Below are positions 53,903 to 64,000 of a DNA stretch of 64,000 bases, one piece after another; position 1 is the first letter of the stretch, and every line of letters starts with the position of its first letter. This DNA is from Hypericum androsaemum. Its lineage: Eukaryota > Streptophyta > Magnoliopsida > Malpighiales > Hypericaceae. A program made the translations under genes and the position numbers. The notes under the pieces were generated by a model that saw only the letters and a list, made by a program, of their open reading frames with translations, was not told where the DNA came from and did no database searches. The stretch lies in NCBI GenBank assembly GCA_963995505.1, contig OZ023186.1, positions 16,251,570 through 16,315,569 of the forward strand, in the 5' to 3' direction.

Positions 53903-56900
53903 ATACTCGTCCTCCCTTAAGTTCCTTGTCCACAAGGAACTCAGTGGAAAGCGGGACTTGAGTAAGTGATATTCCTCCCACGAAGCGTCCTCTGGCTGTT
54001 CGCCCACCCACTGGACAAGTACTTCTGTCGCTGCCCAGTTCTGCTTCTTCACCATGCGGCGGTCGAGGATTTTCAGCGGCTCCTTCTCTGGTAAAAGTGT
54101 GGGAGGGACTGGTACCACGGATCCAGGTAAAGGCCCGTGAAACTTCTTCAATTGGCTTACGTGAAAGGTTGGGTGTATTTTAGAGGCCTCCAGAAGCTGT
54201 AGAGTGTAGGCTGTCTTCCCCTTTCTGTCCACGACCTTATAAGGGCCATAGTATCGTGGAGCGAGCTTAGTTGAGAGTCATTCTTGTACTGTCTTCTGTC
54301 GATAGGGCTGCAATTTTAACAGAACCCAATCTCCCAATTGGAATTCTCTGTCCGAGCGTCCTTTGTCGGCATATTGCTTCATTCTATTCTGGGCTCGTTG
54401 CAGGTGAAACTTTAACAGTTTAAGGTTTTCTTCTCGAGCTGCGAGGCTGCGATCCACTGCTTCAATTGGCGAATCCCCGGCAAAATATGGCAGATGAAGT
54501 GGCGGAGCAACCCCGTACAAAGCCTCGAACGGAGACACACCCATAGCAGAGTGGAAGGAAGAGTTGTACCAGTACTCGGCAAGGTGGAGCCAGCTACTCC
54601 AGTCCAAAGGTCTATCGTGAGTCATGCAACGAAGGTACGTCTCCTAGCATCGATTCACCACCTTTGTTTGACCATCCGTTTGCGGGTGATAGGCTGTAGA
54701 TAGCTTCAACTCCACACCTTGTTGTTTAAATAACTCTTGCCAGAATTGACTAAGGAAGATAGGATCTCTGTCACTAATTATACCTTCTGGTAGACCATGT
54801 AACTTGAAAACTTGCTCCATATAGACAGTGGCCACACTAGCAGCAGTATATGGGTGCTTCAAGGATAAAAAATGAGCATATTTGCTCAGCTTATCCACCA
54901 CAACTAGTATAGTTGTCATCCCATGTGACTTAGGCAACCCTTCAATGAAATCCATAGAAATAATCTGCCATACTCTATCAGGAATTGGTAATGGTTGCAA
55001 CAAGCCAGGGTAGGGAGAATTATCATATTTGCATACTTGACATGTTGGGCAACCCCGGATGAACATTCGGACATCTTTCTCCAGCCCCTTCCAGTAAAGA
55101 ACACCTTTAATCCTTTGTACGGTCACATTAACCCCTGAATGCCCACCAATAGTGGACTCGTGATACAGCTGAATGAGTTTGTGCCTTAGTGCAGGGTTAG
55201 GGCCTACAATCATCTTTCCTTTGCGTAGTAGCTTACCTTGGACCAGGGAATAAACTCCATTGGCACATGCATCAGCTTGTAATTGGTTATACAAAGCTAG
55301 CAGTTTAGGGTCAATTGAATAACTGAGTTCAATTTCCTTAGCCAACTCTTCCACCGTCACCAAAGACAAGGCCAACACTTGAGGATCCTCCTGTGGAAGC
55401 CTAGATAGCGCATCAGCCACTTTGTTCTCCACTCCCTTCTTGTATTCAATCTGATAGTCATAACCCATGAGCTTAGCTAGCCAAGAACACTGACTAGCTG
55501 TTGACAACTTCTGGTTTAACAGGTACTTAAGGCTTTTGTGGTCTGTTTTGATAATAAAGCTCCTCCCAACTAAGTAATGATGCCACTTTGTGACTGCCAT
55601 AACCACTGCTCTTAATTCTTTCTCATAAACTGATAGAACCTGATATCTCGGACCCATCGCTTTGCTAAAGAAAGCCAAAGGATGACTAGATTGCATCAGG
55701 ACAGCCCCCATACCAAACTTGGATGCATCTGATTCCACTACAAAGGTGAGATTAAAGTCGGGTAAAGCCAGGACAGGGGCTGTAGTCATAGCTAACTTCA
55801 GTTCCTGAAAAGCCTTTTCTGCTTGTGCATTCCAGCCAAAAGAGTCCTTCTTCAAAAGATCGGTAAGGGGTCGACTGATTAAACTATAGCCCTTGATAAA
55901 CCTCCTGTAATAGCCACACAACCCTAGGAAACCCCGAAGTTATTTTATAGTAGAGGGAGTCTGATAATTTTTCATATCTTCAATCTTCTTTGGATCAGTG
56001 GACACCCCTTTGTTTGTGATGATGTGCCCTAGATAATCAATTGATGCAGCTCCAAAAGTACACTTGCTCTCCTTGGCAAAGAACCTGTCCCTCCTTAGTG
56101 TGAGAAAGACTGTCTCCAAGTGTTGTAGGTGTTTCTCCCAACTTGGGCTATAAATTAGAATATCATCCATAAAAACCAGAATGAACCTTCTCAGATAGGG
56201 CCGGAATAAATCATTCATGACTCCCTGAAAACTAGCTGGAGCATTAGTTAATCCAAATGGCATGACAAGAAACTCATAGTGGCCGTCATGAGTCCTGAAT
56301 GCTGTTTTAAACACATCCTCCTCAGCCATCCTAATCTGGTGATAGCCTGACCTTAAGTCTATCTTAGAAAACCACATTGCACCCCCAAGCTCATCAAGTA
56401 ACTCCTCCACCACCAGAATAGGGTATTTATGCTTCAAGGTCAGATCATTTAGAGCCCTATAATCCACGCAAAAATGCCATGTACCATCCTTCTTCTTCAC
56501 CAGTACTACAGGAGATGCGAAACTGCTTCTACTCTTCTGAATAATTCCTGATTTAAGCATCTCAGAAACAAGCTGCTCAATGACATCCTTTTGTAAAATA
56601 GAATGTCTATAAGGTCGCAAATTGACTGGTTGGCTGCCCACTTTTAATGGTATTTGGTGCACCACATTTCGAGTAGGTGGTAAACCTGAGGGTACCTGAA
56701 AAACATCAACAAACTGGGTTAGCGGGTTAGTTAAATCAGGGTCTTGTTGCTTGGCCTCCTGCCCTTCCAGGTGGAACAACCCCAACTTCACTGCTTCCTG
56801 AGTGAATGTCACCACCGTAAGGCTGCAAAACTCAATCTCAGAATCTGCTTCTTCTACTGCAAGCATCTTATGCAGCTGCTTAGCAGAACTCTCCTTCAGT

Positions 56901-58591
56901 TTGCCTTTCTGTGCCCCTTTCAGCTGTACTTTAGCTTGACCCATTTTAAACTCCATCAATAGCTCCTCAAAGTTCCATTCAATCTTGCCGAGGGTCTTTA
57001 ACCATTGTACTCCTAACACCATATCATAGTTGCTCAAAGGCAACAGCAATATGTCAGCCTTAAAGTTTCTTCCCTGCATTGACCAACAGAAATCCTTACA
57101 GACCATGGAACACTCCAGCTCTCCACCATCTGCTACACGTACACGCATCGGCTTGTAAGGTTCTAGCTTGCACCCAAGTCTGGCAGCCACTTGAATATCC
57201 ACAAAATTGTGGGTACTACCTGAATCAATTAAAATTAACAAGTCTTGGCCACCTGTCTGACCAGTAACTTTCATTGTAGAATAGCTTTGTATTGTTGTTC
57301 CAACCATGACATGTGCTGATATAACTGGGTTTTCTGCAGGTTCCCCCTCTTCTTCACAGAGGAATAGCTCTTCGACTAATTCAACTCCTTCTCCAGACGA
57401 GTCCCCAGCTTCTTCAACAAAGTAGAGCTTGCCTCGACGAGCACACCTGTGCTCTGGTGAGTATTTCTCGTCGCACCAGTAGCATAAACCTTTAGCTCTT
57501 TTCTCATTAAAGTCTGCCCTGTTATGGAAGCGATTGTGTGTTCTTCCTCTGGTTTGGTTGAGGGAAAAGGTGTTTTGGGTTTGCTGGGATGTTGGCTTGT
57601 AACTGGTTGTATTGGTAGTGTATGTGGAGTTGGTATTTGGCTTGTACGGTTTATAGGCTTGGTTATATGTGGTTGGTGGTAAAGTTGTAGGTCTGGACAG
57701 CAGGGGTGGCTTAATGTATTCACGGGTTTTCCTCTGGTTATACAGAATGGTCTTTTCTTGGTTTTTAGCTAAGCTGTAGGCTTGGGCTAGGGTAGTTGGG
57801 TGGAACATCTTCATGGGTAGGGCTATCTCGGGCTTTAGCCCTTTAAGAAAAATGTGTAGTGCGTGGGTGGGGTTTAGGGTTACACAACCAAGGCGGGTCT
57901 CGAACTCAGCCTGATAGTCTATGACTGAACCTTCCTGCACACAACTTAACAGATCCTCAATAGGATCATCGTAATCATCTGAGAACCTCGCAGCAATAGC
58001 TTCCTTAAACTCAGGCCATAATAGCTCAGTTTCAGTAGATCTAGACTTCAAATAACCATGATAAAATTTAAACGCAGCACCATCTAGGTGTAACACCACC
58101 ATTTTCATCTTATAAGTAGGATCAATGTCTTCCATATCAAAATAGTGATCACTCTTGATTAACCAGCTTCTAACATCCTCTCCATCAAACTTAGGAAACT
58201 CAAGCTTAGGATATTTCGAGAAATAACCCAGATCTGTAATATTAACCTGCCCTCTAATCTCAGTTCTAGTGCTTTGTGTTGGTCTAGGTCGAGAACCCGT
58301 TACCTGAGGTGATCGGGCTTGAGAAGTATCACCAGCTTCTTGGGCCTGCTCTTTGTCAACCTGGTTTTGGAGTTGCCTTGCGAGGCCCTGGTTTTGCAAG
58401 TTCAGCGTCATAAACGAGCTTTCCAGCTCTTCATGTCGTCCGGCTATTAAAGCTAATGCTTTGACCAACGCCTCTGTTTGCTCCTTCCTTGCGTCAGACA
58501 CTTCTTTTATGGTGTCAGCTTGTTGTTTACGAACGTCTGCGAGCTCTTCCTTAAGAACAGCAGCCAACTCCTCAATCTTCATGGGAGCCAT
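53774..58591 (-). pseudogene. Gypsy gag-pol polyprotein with three in-frame stops
   Basis: One continuous frame from the ATG at 58591 to 53774, which lies inside the 3' LTR, broken only by TAA at 55940, TAG at 54644 and TGA at 54278. Order: coiled-coil gag (KEELADVRKQQ); a CCHC-like knuckle CYWCDEKYSPEHRC; protease LIDSGSTHNFVD; RT with VFMDDILIYS; RNase H (VVESDASKFGMGAVL); the integrase zinc region (HSGVNVTVQR, CPTCQVCK); the DDE core (SMDFIEGLPKS, IISDRDPIF, YHPQTDGQTKVVNRC); and a chromodomain-like end (VLVQWVGEQPEDASWEEY). The chromodomain probably steered insertion to heterochromatin. The TAA and TGA lie where Gln and Arg are expected, so they fit C-to-T changes. Confidence 0.93.
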
Positions 58592-58592
58592 G

Positions 58593-58604
58593 GCTCTGAT
58601 ACCA
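58593..58604 (-). promoter_or_regulatory. Gypsy primer-binding site (tRNA-iMet)
   Basis: Minus strand TGGTATCAGAGC, two bases inside the 5' LTR edge and immediately upstream of the polyprotein ATG. Confidence 0.9.
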
Positions 58605-58606
58605 AG

Positions 58607-59113
58607 TGGTGTAAAGCTTTCACCTTTTTAGTGAAGCCACGTAAGACTGACCTTTAAGAAAGGGGAGAATAGAACAAAAGGGATAATTGTTGTCACGAGA
58701 GAGAGAGAGAGAGAATCAGAAAATCAGAGAAAGAGACAAAAATGTTGGCCTCGAATTCCTCCACCATCTGGCCTCCCTTCCAAAGATGGCAACTTCCCTT
58801 TTTATAATCACATGTCATACTCAGATCAGTGGACTGACCTAGCTGATCTAAGGACTTACCCCTAGTGGGCTTGCTACATTGGCCTCTGGCCCAACACAAA
58901 ACTAAATAGCAATGGCCTCAGGCCCAAATGGAAATACAAATCACAATGGCCAGTACACAGCCCGTTCCTTTCTCCTCCTTCCCATTAACCAACAGACAAA
59001 TCACTTCGAACCTCTCCATCCTCCTTTGTCCCCCCTTCCACCATCACCATGGCTGCGTTCTTCTTTTGCATGTTCTCAATAGCCATGGATCGAGCATCCA
59101 ATTCAACCGTGCA
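58607..59113 (-). repeat. Gypsy 5' LTR
   Basis: Partner of 53389-53902. Directly followed by LINE endonuclease sequence in frame with GFYVDPRG. Confidence 0.9.
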
Positions 59114-62100
59114 ACAGATAATGGCTTTTATGTTGACCCCCGAGGCCGCTCCAGGGATTTGGCATTATGGTGGACTGATGACATCAATCTGGATGTTGTT
59201 AGTAGTTCTAAACATTGCATTGAGGTCTCCTGCTCCCTGTCAAAGGATGTTACTCATTTTTCCATCTCCTTTGTTTACGGGGAGCCGGATTCGGCCAGAA
59301 AGAGAAGATTCTGGCAGAATTTTTAATACTCTTGCTGGGGTCCTAGCGATCCTTGGCTGTGTAATGGGATTTTAATCTGATTACTTGTGTGGAGGAGCGC
59401 CGTAGGGGAAACCCCCGAATTTGTGGCAAATGAATTTGTTACGTGACTTTATCCATTTTGGCGATTTGTTAGATTTGGGCTTCAAGGGGAGTCCCTTCAC
59501 TTGGTCCAATCTTCAATTCGGCCCAGATAATATTCTCCAACGTCTCGATCGCGGTCTTTGTAATATTTCCTGGCAAAATTTATTTCCTTCAGCTCAATTG
59601 GTTCACGGTCCTATTGAGGGTTCTGACCACTGTTTCTTGTTGTTAAATACTAATTTTTCTAAGATTAAAAAGCGTCCTTTCTGCTTTGAAGAATTTTGGA
59701 CGAAAGAAGCAGATTGTTTTGAGGTTATCGATCACTTTTGGTCGCATTCAGTGATGGGTATTCCTTCTTTTGCTTTTAACCGTAAGCTAAATTTCTGCTT
59801 TAATTTTATGGAACAAAACATATCTGATAATCGACGTTGGCACATTGAAGTCCTAACGTCGGAGCTGATATTTATTCAAAAAATAGACCACGCGCTCCAA
59901 TGCAAATCTTCTGAAGTCTGCATCAAGACTGAGTTGGTTGGCCTTCATGAGAAAGAAGAAATCTATTGGCATCAACGTTCTTGGGTCCGCTGCCTTATGT
60001 GGGGTGATCGGAACACAAAAATTTTCCATACCTCTGCCAATCATCGTCGCCAGGTTAATCAGATTGTTAAGCTCAAAGACTCTCATGGTAATTGGATCGA
60101 GGATGAGAAAATTTTGAAAACCTTGATCCATGATCACTTTATTTCTCTCTACACGACTCATGATAGTTTGGATCCTTCAAGTGTTCTAAACTGTATCCCT
60201 GAATTAGTTTCTTCGGATATGAAAGATGACTTGCTCAAACCGATTTCTATTGAGGAAATTAAAGTGGCGACTTTTGACATGGGCGGTACACAGTCTCTGG
60301 GCCCTGATGGCTTTTCGGATTTTTTTATCGAAAATATTGGAATGTCATTTCTAATGATTTAATTGCCCTGGTGCGTGACTGCTTTGAGACCGGCCTCGTC
60401 CCGCCCAATTTGAACAAAACTTACATTTGCTTGATTCCTAAGGTTAAAATTCCTGAGGATGTTCATGGTTTTCGTCCGGTTGGTCTGTGTCATTTTGCAT
60501 ATAATGTCTATTCTAAAATTTTGGCTAATCGGTTGAGGCCTTGGATGAACTCGATTATTTCAGAATGTTAAGGAGCTTTTGTTAAAAATAGATGCATTCA
60601 AGACAACATTATTATAGCTCATGAGGCTTTTCACTGTCTTAAATCATCTAACAAAAGGAATTCGTGTTCTATTGCTATCAAACTTGATCTAAAAAAGGCT
60701 TATGATCTTGTTAATTAAAATTTTTTGGAGTGTGTTATGGTGAAGCTGGGTTTCCCTTCTAAATGGATTGCTTGTGTGATGAATTCTATCAAATCTACTT
60801 CTTATAACATCCTTTTTAACGGTGAGCCTCTTCTGTGGTTTAATTCTACTAGGAAAATTAGGCAGGGAGACCCGTTATCTCCCTTCATTTTTCTTTTCAT
60901 CTCCGATGCTTTTGCTCCCTATGTTAATGCTGCTAAGCTTTCCGATGTTATTAATGGTTTTGCCTTTAGTCGTAATTGCCCTTCGTTGACTCATATTTTG
61001 TTTGCTGATGATACTTTGTTGTTTGGTCGTGCTACTTTTAATGAGGCTAGGAATCTTAAGTCCTTCCTTGTGAACTTTATGCGCATGTCAGGCCAGGCTA
61101 TCAATTTTAGCAAATCTTGTATTTTTTTTCTCTAAACTTGAGTCTGTCGATCGAAGGATGGCTATTTCTAACATTTTGGGTATGGTGCAGATGGCTCCAA
61201 ATGACGTGTTTCTTGGCCTCCCTTCCATCTGGGGTAGATCAAGGAAAGATGCGCTGAATTTTATTTATGAGAGATTTCTTTCCAAAATCCAGAGTTGGAA
61301 TTAAAAACTTTTATCTATGTCGGGTTGAGAAGTTCTTACTAAGTCTGTGTTATCCTCAATTCTGTGCTATACTATGCAATATCTTCTTTTCCCTACCACG
61401 TTTTGTGCCAAATTGAATAGTTTGATTGTTCAATTTTGGTGGTCGGGAGACATTGATGTTAGAAAGATTCATTGGCTGAGTTGGGACAAATTGACTTGTT
61501 CTAAGAAGTCGAGAGGACTTGGTTTCAAGGATTTAAATTTGTTCAATGTTGCCCTTCTTGCCAACCAAGCGTGGCGTATTAGAAATTCTCCTAACTTCCT
61601 TTGTTACCGTATTTTAAAAGGCTTATATTTCTCTTCCTCTAACTTGTTCAATGCTGCCAGAGGTAGAAAATCTTCGTGAATTTGGACGAGTCTGTTTAGA
61701 GGAAAAGATGCTCTTTTGGAAGGTTTGATGACTTTAATTGGCGATGGGAGAGAGGCAAATATATGGAAGGATTCTTGGATCCCTTCGCTTCCCTCTAGCA
61801 GGCTGCCTGTTCGGGAGAATCCTCTCCCTTCTATTAATCTTGTTTCTAATTTAATGTGTCATTCTATTAGGAGCTGGAAGACTAATTTACTTAAGATTCT
61901 ATTTTCTCAGGAGGAACATGTGGCTATTTTGTCAATTACTTTGGGTAGGAATCCTATATGAGACAGACATGTGTGGAAGCATGGAGCAGATGGAACCTTT
62001 TCTGTTCGGAAAGGTTACCATATCCTAAAGTCCCAGCAAGTTAGGGACATAGCTCCTACTCTTCATACGGTGGGATTTTGGACTAATATGTGGAAGGCAA

Positions 62101-63360
62101 AAGTTCCTCCGAAAATTCAAAATTTTATTTAGAGGGTTCTTCGGAACGGCCTCTCTACGTCTGAAAACTTGTTTCGAAGACATCTTTCTCCCTCTCCTCT
62201 TTGTCATATTTGTGGGCTTGAGAATGAATCTATTATCCATCTACTCTTTCTTTGCTCTTATGCTAGGGCTACTTGGCTTAGTAGCAGCTTTGGTTTACGT
62301 TTTAACGCTTTGGTGCATGAGAATATTGTTGCTTGGATGACTGATCTCTATTCTATTTTAACTCCTAATGTTAGGGACCACTTTATTTCTCTTGCCTTTC
62401 ACTTGTGTTAGTGTATTTGGTTGGCTAGGAATGAATGTCTCTTCAATGAGGAGTTGCCTGATCGGATCGCTACAGCACATCGTGCTTCTTATTGTAGCTT
62501 GGATTCTTTGCAGGTATTAGGTACTTCTTCTCATTCTTTGCAGACGGGACTCAACCCAGCTTTGTCTTGGATCGCTCCTGTGGCGAATTCATGGAAGCTC
62601 AACTGTGACTCCTCCTGGTGGGATGCCTCATCTCAAGCAAGAATTGCTATAGTTGTTAGAGATAGCTCAGGCCTACTCCTTTGTGGCATTTGTCCTTATG
62701 TAGTACAGCTACCCCTCTGAAAGCCAAACTTCGTGCGATACAAGCTGCCCTCGATTTGGTTGTCTTAAACTTTGCTTGTGACGTGTCAACTGTGGAGAGA
62801 GACAGCTTGGTGGCTGCCTCCCTTGTGAACTCAGATGCCCCAATTTTGTGGCTCTTGGAACTTTTTGTTCGTGATATTAAACAAGCTTTGTTTGAGTTAC
62901 CTAGTTGTAATCTTGTTGTAATTCTGCGATCCAATAATATGGTCGCGGATTGGCTATGTAAGCAAGAGAGATTAGGTCTTCTTCCTGGTGATTGGTTACT
63001 TTTCCATCCCGCGGAACATCTTGCTCTCTTGCTCTCTTGTTTACCAACGTTCCTATCTGATTCTCTTATATATAAGTTCGTATGGTTTCTCAAAAAATAA
63101 TAATGGGGCATCCTTCTTGATACAAGTTTGTCACGATCCAATGTAGGATTAATGACTAATGCTAGGCTCCATATAACACCCATCATAAAAAATTTCAGGG
63201 TCAAGCGCGCTTAACGTTAGAGTTCTTTCAAGATATGTGCTAGAAAAGTATGTACACTTTGTTGATAGAGATGTTACCAATCAAAACACTTTAGGCTTTC
63301 TGAACAGATCATTAACGTGGTATCATACTCTAAATCGTTTTTTTAAAAGTAAATTTTTTT

Positions 63361-63867
63361 GGGTTAAAGACACTTAAGTACCGTGTGTTATTAAAAATAG
63401 ACACTTTACCCCCTGTGTTATGAGAATACCCAAAAAAAGCCCCTGAGTTTTTAAAAAGCTAAAATTAACACATTGAAAAGTCTAATATACCCTCTATCAC
63501 TTCTAATCTTTACCTCCAACTTTCACACCGGCCGCCACGGTGTCCCTCGGCCACTAATAAAATAGAGAGCATTATATTTTTCTTTTAATTAAGGAATTTA
63601 ATTTAGGAATTCTTTTCGAAGATTAAGAAAAAATTATTTGGCTTCTATTTAATTATCACATTCTCGACCGAATTTAGCTGTGGGGTACATGGCGGGGCGG
63701 CCAGTAGGGAAGTGGGAGGGATGGCAACAAGGGGAGGGGTATATTAGACTTTTTAATATGTTAATTTTAGCTTTTTGAAAACTCAGGGGCTTTTTTGGGT
63801 ATTCTCATAACACAGGGGGTAAAGTATCTATTTTTAATAACACAGGGTACTTAAGTGTCTTTAACCC
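63361..63867. mobile_element. Foldback element with ~130-bp arms
   Basis: The left arm GGGTTAAAGACACTTAAGTA pairs with the right end, whose opposite strand reads GGGTTAAAGACACTTAAGTA; pairing runs on through ATAACACAGGGGGTAAAG, GAATACCCAAAAAA and ATATTAGACTTTT. Flanking nonamers AATTTTTTT and TTTTTTTTT agree at 7 of 9. The middle (63500-63740) has short GC-rich patches (GGCCGCCACGG, GGCGGGGCGGCC) but no gene. It is a different family from 18584-18970 by sequence but has the same architecture. Confidence 0.8.
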
Positions 63868-63879
63868 TTTTTTTTTACA

Positions 63880-63985
63880 CGAATGACTATAGCTTGCCAC
63901 GGTTTGAACCCTAGATCTATGTCAAATCATCTTACATCTTGTGCCGCTAAGCCAAATACTCTTCAGCTTCCAAATAGTTTTAATC
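63880..63985 (-). mobile_element. tRNA-derived SINE head
   Basis: The minus strand reads TTTGGCTTAGCGGCACAAG (A-box-like), then after about 30 bp AGGGTTCAAACCGTGGC (B-box). This is the pol III promoter layout of a tRNA or SINE head. No foldable tRNA is present. The body would lie toward lower coordinates, where the foldback element begins, so it is truncated there. Confidence 0.45.
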
Positions 63986-64000
63986 ACATAAAGAGTTTAA

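Larger units (their letters stand above)
53389..59113 (-). mobile_element. Ty3/gypsy chromodomain-type retrotransposon nested in the LINE
   Basis: 5.7 kb, minus orientation, with LTRs of 514 and 507 bp that are about 99% identical apart from microsatellite length, so it is younger than the copia element. A tRNA-iMet primer site adjoins the 5' LTR. Protease, RT, RNase H, integrase and a C-terminal chromodomain-like region occur in that order, which places it among chromoviruses. The expected 5-bp target duplication is not found; a ~50-bp filler occupies the left junction. Confidence 0.92.
51461..63098 (+). mobile_element. Near full-length plant LINE, split by a gypsy insertion
   Basis: A non-LTR retrotransposon of about 5.9 kb net length with a DUF4283/zinc-knuckle ORF1 (51461-53040) and an ORF2 of endonuclease, reverse transcriptase and RNase H. 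ORF2 ends in CAAAAAA, which acts as the tail and is followed by a 10-bp repeat of the sequence at the 5' side. Both ORFs are broken by stops and frameshifts. A minus-strand Ty3/gypsy element divides the endonuclease domain. Its 3' end design (RNase H running straight into the A-tail) is shared with the truncated copy at 17332-17678. Confidence 0.85.
53176..63100 (+). pseudogene. LINE ORF2 (endonuclease, RT, RNase H), interrupted by gypsy
   Basis: The 5' part 53176-53340 holds the start of the endonuclease (MSYLVWNIRGLGTPLM, then VFLMETKNQ with the catalytic Glu). The reading resumes at about 59114 (DNGFYVDPRGRSRDLALWW), with SFVYGEP, then FTWSN and the GSDHCFLLL end of the nuclease near 59620. 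RT follows, including [40 protein letters not shown] and the catalytic FADDTLLFG at about 61005. A zf-RVT-type region (62190-62260, CHICGLENES-IHLLFLC) precedes RNase H (KLNCDSSWWD to VADWLCKQE). Numerous stops (for example near 60570, 60718, 61135, 61304, 61679, 61961 and 62410) and frameshifts break it. Confidence 0.88.

Noticed and set aside
54494..54703. Plus-strand ORFs across the gypsy element
   Set aside because: Shadows of the minus-strand polyprotein frame.

Overview
This is nuclear DNA of a dicotyledonous plant. It is AT-rich, has GT-AG introns, plant gene families and abundant plant transposons. The species cannot be fixed from the sequence. I see three intact host genes: a PIP2 plasma-membrane aquaporin (+, 23753-25531, four exons), a small secreted or single-pass membrane protein (+, 31450-31839), and a conserved 84-residue protein of unknown function (-, 49563-50797, three exons, the first coding exon only 21 bp). 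A CYP71-type cytochrome P450 (-, 32994-35012) is a pseudogene. Most of the rest is transposon sequence of different ages.

Layout. 1-4428: intergenic DNA with an exact 1,530-bp tandem duplication that carries flanking DNA plus the left end of a Mutator-like element (MULE). 3941-14813: the MULE, with ~360-410-bp terminal inverted repeats and a perfect 9-bp target duplication (CAATAATCA). It carries a mudrA-type transposase (+), a six-exon plant-mobile-domain (PMD) gene (-), and a tail-to-tail pair of small ORFs that share an ENNR-x3-R-x-NRY motif. 17332-17678: a 5'-truncated LINE. 18584-18970, 35312-36374 and 63361-63867: foldback or Pack-MULE-like elements. 19849-21015 and 28336-28832: related hAT-like elements, the first nested in an older foldback element. 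37285-39001: one LTR with an adjoining primer-binding site. 39518-40045: a tandem pair of LTR-like units. 40103-48400: a complete Ty1/copia element (461-bp LTRs, target duplication CTTAA) with a broken polyprotein. 51461-63098: a near full-length LINE with ORF1 and an endonuclease/RT/RNase H ORF2, split by a minus-strand chromodomain-type Ty3/gypsy element (53389-59113). Several copies of one SINE family are scattered through.

How it fits together. The notable unit is the MULE. Reconstructing its introns gives a transposase of exactly 840 codons and a PMD gene of exactly 712 codons. Both keep frame and splice sites, yet carry 4 and 8 in-frame stop codons. Most stops fit C-to-T decay (CAA, CAG, CGA or TGG codons turned to stops), as do several Cys-to-Tyr losses in zinc motifs here and in the copia element. 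The element therefore looks recently functional and since disabled by point mutation, plausibly after methylation silencing. All calls are by eye. No database search was run.
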